A stretch of DNA of 64,000 nt from Acridotheres tristis. Its lineage: Eukaryota > Chordata > Aves > Passeriformes > Sturnidae. This document shows, piece after piece, positions 35,601-50,600 of this stretch; positions within the stretch are counted from its first letter, which is position 1; each line of letters begins with the position of its first letter. Location of the stretch: assembly GCA_037013685.1 (NCBI GenBank), contig CM072887.1, positions 92,524,347 through 92,588,346 of the forward strand, read 5' to 3'. The notes beneath the pieces were generated by a model that had not been told where the DNA came from, did no database searches, and saw only the letters and a program-made list of their open reading frames with translations. The translations under genes and the position numbers were made by a program.

Positions 35601-38600
35601 TCCACAATTGTCTGTCTTCACTAAGCATGTACAAAGTTGGGGTCACTTGACCCAGAGTAATAATGTCCCAGCCATCAGAGAACCTGTATAAGATGTTATT
35701 CAGCATATGGAGAGGGAGATCGCTAAGTGTGAGTCCATTGTTGACTTGCTGGAAATAAGAGTTGAAAACTTTTAGCTACAAAAACAGGACAGCTTAAAGT
35801 ACAAACAAGATTATTTACTTTAGAGGCATTTTAGGTCTTAGTTTAGTTTTTTCAAATCATTGAGTAAAATCTACAGTTAATGCTTGACTACAATTATTCT
35901 CTAACTGAAAATTTAAAATGACTAATGGCACAGAAGAAGCAACAAATTGTAATCTTTATAACTCATAGCTTTCCTACTGTTAAAATAAACATATCCTAAA
36001 TTCATTTCTTAAATTTCAAATAATTTTTGAAACACTTCTGTTCTCTCAAAATAATATGCAGTCTTGAAAATTACAATATAGTCAATTCCATCCCTAGTGT
36101 GTTAAAGTCTTAACATTAATAAATGCATGAACCAATTATTTCTAACTTGTTGGATCACTACAGTTTCTCAATTTTTATTAACAAATCAAACACATGTCAA
36201 CTTGCCTTAAGGCAATTACAGAATAGAATACAGGACTGAAGACCAGAGATAGAAAATGAAAGCATTTTGGAAGTCAAAGGTAGAAGACAGCAGGATAATT
36301 TCTGAAGTCTAGAAAAAGTTCCCCCTCAGTTATAACTGAGGGGGAAGATCTGCAGAGGTGACAGATGAGAGCACTGAGAAAGTTTTCATTAAGACTACAC
36401 ACCTCTGAACTGTAGTGGGGTAAGCTACAGCACAGCTCCTACACGACTGAAGCTGGAGCCCACAGTGCCAGGTGGCAGAGGCCCAGCAGGCTGGAGGCAG
36501 TGTCCCAGCTGGCAGGGAGGGAGCATGGGCAGCTGCCAGCCCCAGGGAGCAGAGCTGCCCTGTCACAAGGTGGTGGCAGCACAGCAGCCCTGCACCCGCA
36601 GGCTCACACTTGTCTGTTTCATTCCCCTTGCTTATAGACCAGGCTTTCCACAGAGTCACCCGGTACAAGCGCTGCTGGGGCTGTCCTCTGCTGAGGAATG
36701 AGTATGTGAGCACTAAAGATGCAACATTTCTCAGGGGCTACTTCAGCCGCTGCAAAACAGCTCCAAAGGAAGTGTCACACTGGAAGGAAACAAGCGCAGC
36801 AGTAACTGCACTGTCTCAGAAGTGTCTGTGCTGGGGCTGCCTGGCACATAGAAACTGCTTAGACCAGGTTTCTCATTTCTCCTCTCTATGGAGAGGTTTA
36901 GTCAGATAACCAGCTCACACAGAAAGGACAACTTCAAACTTTCATAGCTGAAAGACAATAGATAAAATGCTCGTATGACTTTACAGTGAGCAATATCTTA
37001 CAGCATTTCTTCCAGGAGTAACCCAGTCAGATTTTAAAAAAATTGTCTGCTTATCATCACAAGTTTCCACCTGGACCAGTGCATACCACATGCTTTGAAC
37101 ACAGCCACATGAGGAGAATCCAGATGCTGAAGTAATTATCTTTTTCACAAAAGCAACTGTGCTGATGAATAAATCTGTAGAATTGCTACTTGAGTTGACA
37201 CATCTCTAAAGTGTCTTTTAGATTTTTATTTCTTCAGCTTTAGAAAATTTATTTTGGAACTAAAAACTAGGGCTTTTTCCCATGTCTATCTGAAAAACTA
37301 GAGATTTTTTTTAAACTTATTTGAAAGGGAAAACAAATTCTATCTATACATCTCTACTACAAATCAGCAGTACAGACACTGTAGCAGTTTTCCTTAGAGA
37401 AAAGCTATTAAAACATTAGAAAATTCAGCTGATGGCAATGAGTTAATTTCATATTACTTCTTTATAAAACAAAAGAAGTAAAACTGCTTAAAACATACTT
37501 GAAACTTGGTTCACTTACAAATCCTCATGCAATATTCAACATAATTCCCCTCCCCAAAATATTAATTAATATGATTTAACAATATACCTTGTTCATTTGA
37601 AGATTTTTTAATTGTTGTTGCCACAGAAGGATAGTTTCTAATCGGCAAATCCAAATATTGATGTTGCCTACCAACACAGATTTTCCTACTCCTCTAATCA
37701 GTATACAGAGAGTAGAACTCAGATCCTGTAGAAGATCTTTGATCAATCGTGGATTATATTGGTCTTCTATAACTGGAAAACAAAACAAACCAAATACAAT
37801 TTCGGTTGACAGACTAAACCAAGCTAATCAACACTTTTTTAAGATGAGTTAATTAGAACTCAATTGTTTGTGTACAAATAACTGCCCTAATTCCCACCAT
37901 GACATTCATTGGTGCTATTCCTTCTGCACAAGATCAATAATAAACAATTTCACAGGCAAATTTGATGCAGAAATTCATGCTATATATTTAATGAAGTTAA
38001 TGCTAAACAGGTAGCCATAAATCCATTTTTTTTCAGTTCAAAGCAGGCAGTATAACATCTCCATTTATTACGGTTAGCAGAAAAAAAATAAAAATCAATA
38101 TAATGTAATGGCTTTTTCTTAAAATAATCAAAATCTATGTTTTTTGAGTCTCAGTACATCATGAAAACTTAAACCCAAACATTTTATTAACCTAAAAGCT
38201 TTCACATTTTGTGAGGAGTATAATTTAACAGTAACCAATAGTTTTTTAATAGAATCTAAAGGTCACAATTTCACCAACCTGTTTCAATAGACTTTATTCA
38301 ATAACTAAGAGGAAATAACTTACTGCAGTCATGGGATGGGAAGTATGAAATCTGGCACTAATTAAGTATGCTATTGTTATGTCTTGCAATGTAAAAATGG
38401 TAATAAAACTAACAAAAAAAAAAAAAAGAAAAATCAGTTGGCAGCTTAGTTACAGCAATTAAATCTGAACAGCCAGATTACAAGTCCTTAGGTCTTACCC
38501 TTCTGCACAATTTTGTCCAAAATGTTAAAGTAGTTCTTCTGTGCTGCACCACTCAGTGAAGTTAACTGGGATTTTGCAATTAACTGCAAAAGCTATGACA

Positions 38601-41600
38601 AAAAATCAAAAGTCAGAAGAATGACAGAAAAAAAGGATGGTTTTAAATGCACACTTAATGCACCCATATTCACCTACAACAGCCTGCATTGGCATTTTGT
38701 GAAAATATAACTACAGAGTTCAAAAGACAAAGTAAGACGTGGAAAGCTTTAAGCATTCCCACTGGTATCCCAGTAATAATTTCTGAAGGACTTACATTTT
38801 TAAAATACTGTACAAATACTTATCTCTGGTGCTTATCTCTGACAAAGCCCATGACACAGATTTTATGAGTTGTAGTGAAGCAACAGAGAGAGTCTGTTTT
38901 GAGGGCTCACAAATACAAATGTGAACTTAGATGTGGCTGGGTCCTCAAGTCCTTGACAGATTTGGCGGCCGGGAACATCATTCTGAACTGATACCAGCTA
39001 CCAGAATTACAGCTTCTGAGTGAAAGTATCATACTGGTCAAACTGAAATGTGATGGATTTAGTGCACTACTTTCTACTCATGGAGAGGAAATATTCTGTT
39101 TTTCCTAAACTAGGGAAAAAACTTTCTGTATTAGTCCTACATTCAGGTCTCTGGTAGAATAAACCACAGCAATCTAATAACGAGCTGTGTACAAACCATA
39201 TCAGTACCTTTCCCTTAACTATTATAGTAATAATCTCCTAGTTGTCCACACATCTGTCTCTGAAAACTGTGAGCAAAAAAGTGACAAGAACAATGGAAAT
39301 TATTTGGGGCAAAGTAATCAAAACAACTTAAATTCTTGCCACGCAATGCCAAGCTATAGCTACTAGAAGCAGCCCTTGCTCCATTCTGGCACATTTGCTT
39401 TTACATCTCAGATTAAGTTTTGTAACTGATGAGAACCATTAGCTCTCCAAGAAAAAAAAAAAAAAAAGTCCCTCATAATGAGAGACTTTGATGTTGTGAC
39501 ACCACTGACAGCAGTGTTTAGAGGTGTGGCACTGAGCTTGGCAATTGCACTTTGTAACAATGAGTTCAGAGCAAATATTCTCAACACACTGGGAAGGGAA
39601 AGCACACAGCAGAAAACAGCATTCCCTACAGAGTTCTCTGGTGTAGGGTAGCATCAAGTGTTGGCACAGAGGATGAAAAAGACTAAGCTTGTCAAAAATT
39701 ATATTATATCTTCAATTCTAAAACACCAGCTTGACACTTCACTCAACATTAATTTTCCTCGGGAGGAAGAAAGAATACACCTGTTCTGTCCCTGATTTAA
39801 TAATGTTACTTCTGGCTTCTCTGCACAATCTCTGACAAAACATTATGTACTATGAAAGAAAGAAATAATTGTCCTGATGTATTTAAATACAAGCAATCTA
39901 GTCTCAAAAACTATATAAATAGATATCAGGATTTCTTTATTGGCTTTTTCAAAGCCTATTAGCTTGATTAATAATTTAGAATACACCTAGAGGTCTCTGG
40001 CAGTCTGCCAGTTCAAGAAAGTAGGTACATTTCTCTTGATTAATTAAAAAAAAAAAAAAAAATCAGTTATGTCACTCAGTCTAAAGAGCAAATGAAAGAA
40101 ACAAATTCCACCTGACAGATTTTAATGAAGATTCCAACTTCAGTGAAAGTTAATATGCAAGGATTAAGACAATTTTAGCAAAAGCAAGGTAGCAGGGAGT
40201 ACAAGTACCTCACACGCTGATGTATACAGAGCCATGGCATATGCCCTCTCCTAGAGACTGCAGCTTTGAATGGATCATTTGGACAAAGCATTTGGACAAA
40301 ATCCACCCATATCAAATGCAATGTATCAGAATTTAACAGCTACAAAGTTAAATACACTACAGCACCAACAAATATAAATAACTAACTGATCCTACCTTCT
40401 CCCCTCACTGCCCATCCTAAAAGGGTCCTGGACAGACATCAGTATTAACTATTAATAACTAATGGCATATTTTTTGTTAGTTGGAGAATCACCTTGATGG
40501 TCTGGGATCAAAGAAGAGCTAGAGTAGGGTTTGATTTTTTAAAATAGTATTCTTGATTTTACCTTGCTATCAACAAACAGCCACCACTTCAGAGGAACTG
40601 ATGCAAAGACATGATTAAAGTTCTGTATTTGTAAAACAATTTTAAATTTACAAATAAATTCTGAAACATTTAAAGGATTTTGAAAGTCTATCTATTTTCT
40701 ATTTTAAGTTCAACCAGATTTCTTAGGGTCTGCTATTAGCAGTTTCGGTTTGGATTGCAAACCCAAGTTCTGAATTTTAAAGTACTGCTCCTTCCTCTAT
40801 GATCTTAAGCCTAGCTGACTAAATCAACATTTTATATTTCTTGGTGAACAGAAGAAAAACTGGTCAAGGTGCTTATGCTGGACTTTGAGTTGATCAACTG
40901 TTTTGAGCAACACAGTTTAGGCCCTGCAGCATCTAAAACAAATGCAAAATTCTAGATCTGTATTCCTTTTACCTGCTTGCTGTTTAAGTGAGGCACCCAA
41001 GGCTGACACCATTTATACCAAATCACCTTTTCTAAGTGCTTTGGTTTTTCTCCTTCCTACTGTTCAAGGCTGCAGAGTCTCGGGAACGATCAAGGCTCTT
41101 GATTCTGCTCCCAAAACAGCATTAAAAAGTAATGCTCTAAACCACAACACATACATATACCAGAAAAACCCCAAACCCTGCAAGGGGAGCAAACCAGGCA
41201 AGGACGCTAACCACTAGCCTTGAAGCAAATCCTTTTTGCTTTGTTTCCAGATCTCTTGTTTTTCTTAAAGTACAATACACTGCCTCAGCATCCCAGGGAT
41301 GGATAGAATGTGTTTTCTCTCCAAATAGTCCACAGCCTAGTAGTCAGGGTGTTCTCCCAGTATGTTTATTTAATTTTTATTTCTTTTCAAGTTCTGGATG
41401 CATTCCAAGAAATACAATACTTGTGAACAGCCTCATCACTGAATAGAACTATAGTCCTGATATGACTCACATTTTCAGCTTCTATAGGAGTTGAGACATG
41501 CACTTTACTGTCAAGTTATATAATAAAATAAACCTAGGGCTAGAAAGAGATCAGTATCCCCAAAACAGGCATTTCCAAGTGGGCACCTGGTGAGGCATTA

Positions 41601-44600
41601 AGGTAATTAAGGCTGGAGTCTCAAGTTTTAAGGAATGTTAACAAAGATAAATGCACAGATATCTTGTCCTTGATTAAAAAAAAAAAAACAAAAAAACAAA
41701 AAAAACAAAAAACCCAAACCTGCAATGAATCACAGGACTGGTAAGAAGTAACAGAAGATACAGAAATTGCAAAAAATTTACACATCAAGTATTCTGGAAA
41801 TTGTTATTTGAAATATATTTGAGATGTAGCAAATTACATTTAAGATTAATAACACTTTGCTATATTTGGTTGTATAGAAATTATCTTACCTTTAAAGAGA
41901 GTTCATTACCCAAACTGATGAACAAAAATTGAAACTACCATAAATGTTTCCCTCTAAATAACACAGCACACTGGCTATCTTCTGAAAGCTACAGGCTTTT
42001 CAGACAGCCATATAATGAATTTTCACCAAATAAAATTTATTCAGTTTAAAGTTGCTTCTTGCATTATAAATTGCATATGATCAATGTATTTATGCAATTA
42101 CAAATCATCATCTGTTCAGTGCCTTTTGTACACGCAGGCACATCAGTGAATGCATTTTTAAAATATGCATATAAAGAAAGAGCTTACTTTGACCACGTAA
42201 TTGAACCTCCTGATGTCCTGAATCGCACTTGAAAAGTCTAAGCGGTTAAAGGCTTCTCCCAAGGTGCAGTAGCCATGTCTCTGAGAGGGGCAAAAAAATA
42301 CACTTTAAATGGAAGGAAACAAAGACAAAATTGAGCAAAACTTTCAGAAAAGCACTCTGACACGCAGCTGATGCTAATGGATACCGTGCTCCCTGGAAAT
42401 ATAGTGCCTCTGGACTGAAGAGTTATTTATTCTACAAGAAATTAAATGAAACCAGATACACTACTTGTAATTATCAGGTATGTAAGCAAGGCCTTTCAAT
42501 TCATACTAAATGTGTAATCTGGCATCACTGGTATTTGATTTCCTTGGGAATCTAATCCACTCTTGCATGGCCACAATGCTGGCACTCCCTCATGGCTATC
42601 ACAGTCCCCATTTGCCATGCACAAGCAAGAGCTTGCTTGTACAGCTGTCTGAGCCTACAATTCTGAGAATTATCCGATTCACACTTGAGGGTGAGAACAC
42701 AGCTAGTTGCTTCTGGGATCAGAAGAACAAACAGTCTCAACATCTAAAATTTATTTTCCAGATGCTAGAAGCTTAGGCACTTTTTTTTTTTTATGCACCA
42801 AGAGCAACTGCTTTTTCTTTTGGTACTTCTCCACATCCTAATGTGAAAATGGAAGTTTCAGAGGCTGTTGAGAACAACTTAAGGTAGTAGCAGCAGCCCA
42901 AAATTACATGGGATTATGTTAGCTCAGTGCATTTAGAGCCACAAAGCCATACTGGAACCCAGGATCAAATAAACTGAGGCTAGGTAAAATAGAGTCTTGC
43001 AGAGCAGTGTGCTACTATGGTTTTACTAGCCCAAAGAAGGAGGGGGATAAATAATTATTTAAAGCTCATTCCTAGACAGACTTCCCTGGCAAATTATGGG
43101 ATGGTGACAAATTTTGAAGTACAAATAATGTTCCTTTTTGCAACCCAGTGAATGCTTTCTCTGCATGCACCCCAGTGGGATAGGACAGTTAAGAAATCAC
43201 TGCAGAGTGGAGGTGATTACTGCCTGTTGGTTAATGACCAAATTCAGGATTGTATGGCTTGCTCATTCAACTGACATTCCTCAGACCCAAACACACTGCA
43301 CATTTCATAATATGCACACCTTGCTTAGCTAATAGGAGTGAATTAACACATGATCAACAAAATTTCGGTTGAAATTTAAATATTTGTGGCTGTTCTCTGG
43401 CTAAACAGTTATCATTAGGTCATGCTTAAAACATGAACATAAAAGACATTTCCCTGAACAGATTTTTGTGAAACTACAGCTCTGCCTTTCCCAGTATACC
43501 ATCATGACAAAATTATTCAAAGAATATCTCCAAGTCCATTTCACCCACATGCATTCACTTGTTTTGGTTTTCTTTTATTTCAATGCTCTCCCACAGCATG
43601 TTTCACATGTTTTTTATCAAGACTTTCCTATCTTGTCATTTTGCTCTTAAAACCAGTATCCAGTTTGGGAAAAATGTTTCCTAGTTGTGAGACTGCTATT
43701 TCAAAATCAAGAAAGATTAGAATCTGTAAGAAAAACTAGAGCCTCTAAATCATGTTTTAGATTAGCTTAAATTGTTGCTCTGAATTTCTTGATTTATGTA
43801 TTCTTATTCCTTGCTACTTTCTTAACCTACTACTCTAAGCTTTTAAATTTATACAGAGAATTACTTGAAAGATTACTGTTTAATTCTAACCATTCCTGGC
43901 TTCTTTTTTATATTAAAAAACTCAAACAAACCTGAAAGATGAATGGTCAAATATTAGAAAGTAACCAAAATATTTGGTCCGCTGTCTGAATGGATAAGGA
44001 ATAAAAGCAAATATTCACACATCACTAGTACATCAACTTCTGCACGAGTATATATATGGGTTATGGTGGACACCAATGCATGATTTTAGGCTATTTGCAT
44101 TTTGGCCTCAATGTAGTTTGAAACCTCAGCTTACCCTAATCATTCAAAGCCCCACAATGACTGGTACTAGTCTCCTACCCCCCTACTCCTCCTCACCCTA
44201 ATTTGAGATGGCACAAAGGGAAAAAGCATCTTGAGACTTTTGCAGACCAATCTAAGTAACCTCATCTAGAAGATACAGCAGAAAGAGGGCTGTCAATCTG
44301 GTGAAAGGCTTTAAAGTACCCTTCAGATGCAGGCAGTCTCTGGGTCACTGGTCTACAAGGTCTGCAAAGTCTTGCAGTATGTCCTTTTATGTAAGCTCTC
44401 ATCAATAGCATGCCCTTCCTGAGAAAAAAGCTCTGTAGTGTCTCTCTCAGCTCTAAAATGCAAAGCTACTTTTGCCTGCATGACTGCAGTTATCAGCCTC
44501 ACCTCCTTCCCCCTCTCCTGGCTGTCATTACCATGTGGATGTAAAACCTCCTTACTGGTGCTCAAGTCTCACACATCCTAGATAGCCATGGCAATCAGCA

Positions 44601-47600
44601 TAGGAATGAAACTCACACTTCAAGCCAGTTTAATCTCTACATACAATGGATGTATTTTGACTCCTGACTTTCCAAGAGGTCAGTCCAAGAGCTTTCATAT
44701 TCCTTTTACATGTACATGGTACAGATTATATCACAAACTGAAAGCATGTGGACTTTGTTGAAAATAAAGATCCTCTTTGTAAAGTTTCAAACTGATGTTT
44801 TACTTACTTCCATTCAGATTTACACCAAGATTCCAAAATATCAGGTGGCTGCCTGCAAGCAACTTCTTTGGGGATATTTCTCCGGTTTTGCAAATACTTT
44901 CAATTTTAGTTCAGAGACAGTAGAAAGATAGATGGGCTTGGATAAGTAGCAGAGAACTGTATGTCTGTGCTTGTAAGTTCCCACATCTGTGCCACAAAGA
45001 CCTACCTATAAGTCACTTTGGCAGCTGCCTGTGCCTCACCATGTGCAGGTGTCCAGTGTTGCCAATGAAGAGAGTTAGGTATAGCCCCTAAGACCACATG
45101 GCAAAAATACTTTTTTCAATATACTGTCTGTCAATTAAGAACCACAAAGATTTTAGGAATTGACCCACACCATGCAAACTTACTTCCTTGGTGCTTTCTT
45201 TATGAACATAAATCCACTTTTCACGATAAAAGCCTAAAATAAAATCAAAATATAAGCATTTTAGGGTTCCACATTAGTTAATACCTTCCAGAAAAACTCA
45301 ACTAAACATGCAATTTTCAATGAAACGCTTCATAAGATAGCAGAACAGTTTTAATGAAAGAAGTTTATAAAGGCTGGAAAAATAACTAAAAATTTTCACA
45401 AGTTATGGAGTTCATGAAAATAATAAAATTACATAAATGTTGTTTTAAAACAACAAGAGTTGGCACACAAATGGCAGATGAATGACAACTTTTGTCAGCT
45501 GTGACCAATCACAGACATAATAGTGGTCCTACATAATTCCTAACTTTTTTTTTTATACAACAGGCTCCTTAGCATTTGAAAGTACAGCAGATATAGACAA
45601 TGCTCTTGATCCTGACCACTTTACCTCTTTAATCTATTTTCTTCTGTACAGGTGCCTGCTCTACATGGACTTGGTTTAACTAACTGCAGAGGACTGCAGG
45701 GAAGTCAAGGATACAAGACTAATAAAGGCAACCAGGCTGACCTTCAGCTTTTACAAGTCTCCTATGTTGTCAAATGAGACACACCGCCCCTTGAATCTTT
45801 GAATCTTCCTGAAACTCAGACTAGCCTGGAGAAGCTTGCAGCTTTCTGCAACACCATCTCTCTAATAATTTTGGGGGATATACAAATAATAGATCATTTC
45901 AAGATCAAAGCATTAGAAATGCCAAGTAGTTGCTAACTACCTTACCTACTCTACCAAATTCTCTGCTCCAGTAAGTCACTTGCTGTCATACACATTTGCA
46001 GTCCAAAGTACAAGTGATCTTTTACAAATGATAACTGATAAAATGACTTTCATGTTTTAATTTTTTTAAAGGGATTTCTTGCCAAGAAATTAATTACTGA
46101 TAAAATCTTTATCGAGAGATATGGTTATTATGACAAAATGTATTTATTAACTTATTCTGGAATTGTATGACTAATTAGATCTTGAATTAAACAAAAATAA
46201 AACGTTTGCTTTGGGAAGCAGACACTCCCATAAGCATGCAGAAGAATTTAATCTAAAAGTCCACAAAACATAACCATGGTTACCATCAGAAGACACCTAA
46301 TACTCATGAGTTACTATTCTTAAATGAATTACCTTTGGGCCTTTGAAAAAAAATCCAACACAATAAATGATTGATAACACAGTTTCAATTAAGACATATC
46401 ACTTTTGACACCAGAATTTGTTGCCAATACAGAAATAGACATAATTTGGAAGGCTTCTCTATAGGTGACTATAACATGGCTATTAGAACATTTCTCTGAA
46501 CCTACATGAGTCTTCTAAAATAAATGAAAATACTCAGCCTTACACTGTGAATCTGTGTTATTCCTAAAATGATCTTTTTTCCTTTTCTTGGCTGCAAACT
46601 CACAGTCTTCAGTATTGTAGACTTCTTCATTCTCATCATCCCCAGTTATGATACTGAAATAAAAACATCTAATTAGAATAACAGTAATTAAATATTTAGA
46701 TGCATACATCTTACAATTTTCTGCATTAAAATCTATCAGCTGAAAAAAAATTTGTATTTTTAATTAAGATATTCTACCTCATTGTCTATAGCAACATGTA
46801 TCTGGAGAGAAGCTGTCTTCTTCCCAAAGGAATTGCATTTTGTGACAAAGTGATTAAATACACAAAAGTATCTAAGAGGTATTTTCTAAGTCATTACTGA
46901 CATTCAGGAAGGACTGCAAAGGAGAGAGAACTAGCTGGACAAGTTTAAAACTCTGCAAAGACCTGGTGTACAAAAATCCATTATTTGAAGTGGACCAAGC
47001 CTTAACTGCACACAGGTAAAAAGCCTCTGAAGAACTTTTGCACATCACATCCTTGCATAGGCAGAAAGCCACCAAAGGACAACATCTCTCTTATTACTGA
47101 CACCTTTGGGGCAAAGAAAGTCCTTCTTTTAAGAAACTCTTGATTCACAATTCTGCACATACTACGGGTGTCATGGCACTGTTTTACCCATGATTTGTAC
47201 AGCATCAAGAGCCAAGTGGTCTGTCTCTGCCAGAGAGACTCAACTCTACCTATGTCACTTCTGACAGTTAACTATGTAACACAGCACTCAGAAATATACC
47301 AAATGCTTACCTATACTGAACATATAGTTTGAATACTAAAAAAGACACAAATTATTGAAAATATTATTTGATAAGCTAACATTTTTAAAATGCATATGCA
47401 TTTAAAAACTGTCTGTGCTACAGGAAATCTACAGAGCTTCATAAAATTTTCTTTCCAGTTTTGCAGATAACTATAAGGGCCAGCAACAAAGATAAGAATG
47501 GGTGTTCTCTTTTCTAGCACTGAGAATGAAGATACTTCATATGAAGGCCATGGTCTTGCACAGATAAGAATAATGAAGGATATACGGTAATGAAGTTTAA

Positions 47601-50600
47601 CTGGGGAACTTTTTTATTTCTACATTACTGCTCTTTGGCAACAAAGTTGTATATGAAACTCCTCACATTCATCACTATTTTTAATCTAAATTGCTTTTTA
47701 TCACTGCCAGTTTGAACTTCAGATTAAAACAACTGGACACTGTAAACTGAAGAACAGTTGTTTTTTCCAAAATAACCTGTATTCTGGGCATTAAGTAACA
47801 AAAATCAAATTATTTTAGTCTGTTGCTACCAGTTTGCAGAGTTAAAATTTTCAGGTTTGAACCATCTATTAAACAACACTGTAAAATTTTTTTGGCCTTT
47901 GAATTGTCCTAATCAGTACATGCAAGCTCAGCTTAAAGATATACAAGATGATAAAGAAAAAGAAAGTTGGTTTCATCTTAGCTTTTATTTTTCATGATTT
48001 AAACCTAACATACCTCTGCATTCAGACAGTGCTCAATCTAAGGTGATGGCCTTAGTTCAGTCTTTAATATTTTTAAAGCCAGGGATAAATACTCAATACC
48101 TTAAATATTCTATGCAACGGTGCCAAATATCACATCTGGTCAAACAGCAAAAGAGTTCAGAGAGAAGAAACCAGCAAGAGACAAAAGCAAAGCAACTGAC
48201 AAAAGCAAAACATCAACACAAGTTATTTGATTATGTAACATTCCAATCCATCAGTTTGAGCTGTCTGTTTTCCCCCCTAAAGCTATCAAAGAAGAAATCT
48301 CTAAACTCACTAAAATTAATTTAATTATGACTTAACATATTGGCTGCATCACCACATCATGGCAGAAGCTATGGCAGAAGCTGAAGAGCTGCTACAGAAA
48401 CAGAAACTGAGCCCAAAGCTCCCAGATCTTTACCATCCTAACAACAGATACAAGACTAGGGAGATGGGTTATGTTACAGAGTATCAGAACCTAAGCAGCA
48501 CAGGAACTCTTTCATTCCCCTCAACCCAGGACAAGCAATGGGGAGAAGATGGGAGGCTACGTTCCTGAAGGCCCGCTTAGAAGAGGAAGGTAAATATGTA
48601 AAGATTCCTTCTTTTGTTCCTCGATCAAAGTGTCTCCATAGAAAGTAATTTAGGCCAGTAAAATACCTGAAGTGATTTGAAAGCCCACTCCTGATACCCC
48701 ATATGATACACTTCCTCAAGCATCATACAAATAACTAAGGCAGCTTAAGGAGTCAATTAACATAAGGAATTTTGAAGATGAAGACTGTTATTTCAAACAT
48801 TTTTGTCTAGCATTCAAATTTGCCTGTGACACAACTTGAACTCCTCAAGTCTCTTTAGAGAAAAGCCAAATTGGACTGTTACTTCTTAGGATCTTCTGAT
48901 ATGAGGCTTTATTTCCTCATGTTCTGTCCCACTTCACATAGTCTTTCCCTACTCATCTGTAAACACCACCACTCTTCTTGACAAACCTTTAGTCTGAAAG
49001 CAATGAATGAAAGCAAGGGTCCCATAGGCATCAGAAGAATGGGACAGAAATACAGTTACTCAGTGACTGCTACCATTCCTTTCAGAAACCTGCAGAGCTG
49101 CTTGACAAGTAATAAAGCTGCTCTGCTGTTCCAAAAGCAACCCCTGCCCCCTCAAACACCAAGCTAAGATAGAAGAAACCAAATCAAGTGCTGCATGTGC
49201 CATATGGTGTAACAGAAGCCTTAATTTAATGTTTTTTATTATAATACTGCACGTGACATTTGAGTGCACCTAGCAGGATTTAAATATATCCATAATACTG
49301 CCAATTTACAGCTATTCTTACTCTCTTGTCTTGATGACGCACTTCATAAAAAATTATTCTAAAGCTTTTAAAAGCAAAGTACCTGGTGTCCTTAGAACTA
49401 TAATATCTTAAATAAATCACGCAACAATATCAGTTTTTCCAAAAAAAGTAATTTCATAGTGGTATTTAAATAACCTCTTGGGTATAACACTTAAAATGAT
49501 GGAAAATGTGACAGGGCTATCTGATCTCCAACTATTTTCCCTCATCCCCTTGCTTCTTTTCATATGGCCCTCAAGCCATGCAATTATATACAGAGACACA
49601 CTGAGTATTTTAGAAGTGACTCTTGCAGCTTGACCATGGAAAAACCTAAGCTAAGTGCATGAATCCTGAGCTAAATGATTTTGTCATTTGACAGATATAT
49701 TGTAATGTTATCTATTAATAGATTCAAATCAAAGCACTTCTATCCAGTGCCAAAATCACTCTTGTGAACGCTGTACCTCACAGAATTAGACAAGAGACAC
49801 TGCAGACTGAAATGACTACCCTGACAGCCCAAGCAAGTAGTTCATATGAATCTAACACACAAAAAATTAAATATCACCATCATGAAAATCTTATTAGTCT
49901 AATTCTCTTTCTTTTACCTCAAAAGGATAAGACAGCTTTACTCCAAAGTTGCAGGCCACTGAAAGCCACTTGCATACAATTCTGTAAGGCAGTTCCACCC
50001 CCTCCAAACTTCTCTCCACCACCAAACTTCAAGAACACAGTGTCACAGCACTGGAAGTGTCTATCTTTGCTTGAATTTATAGGCAGTCATAGCCAGCATT
50101 CACACCACAGAATGCACACAGCCCAAGCCACATTTCCAGCTACTAGATACCTTCAACACAAGGCACTCCTATGCAAATAACTAAGACCTACAGAAGTGAT
50201 TGTCTCAGTTTTTTTCTAGCTTAGATTCCATAAAAAGATCTAAAGGGCAACTATTCCGGCATTATGCCAAATAATTAAAACTGTTCCTGCACAAGTGATT
50301 ATATTTGTTCAAGTATGGTTACCATTAGGTCCCTCAATTTTACCAATTCAGCAGCTGGATTCACTAAGGCATTTGATGACTAATTAAGCAAAGTTAGTTC
50401 TATTTTAATAAGAACATATTCTTCAAGTAATTTATGTGTCTTTAAGGTTTATTTCCAAATCTGTTTGTGATTTCTGTAATTTCTGAAGAGAGAGAATTTG
50501 TAATGGGTAAAGGACAAAGTTTGGCAAGCAACTCTACCTACATTATCTCTCACAGAAGAGAATAGAAGCAAAAGTAGAGTTTTAATCAACTACACAGCTC

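Larger units (their letters stand above)
38593..42187 (-). other. FBXO25: FBXO25 intron 5
   Basis: 3.6 kb with several A-rich tracts and a 13-bp tandem duplication; no recognised exon. Confidence 0.8.

Noticed and set aside
48359..48568. 69-codon frame starting with an Ala-Glu repeat in FBXO25 intron 2
   Set aside because: Antisense to FBXO25, short, no recognised family, no promoter or splice support.
49764..50180. 138-codon frame in FBXO25 intron 2
   Set aside because: Length is within chance for 64 kb; composition is intron-like and no motif is recognised.
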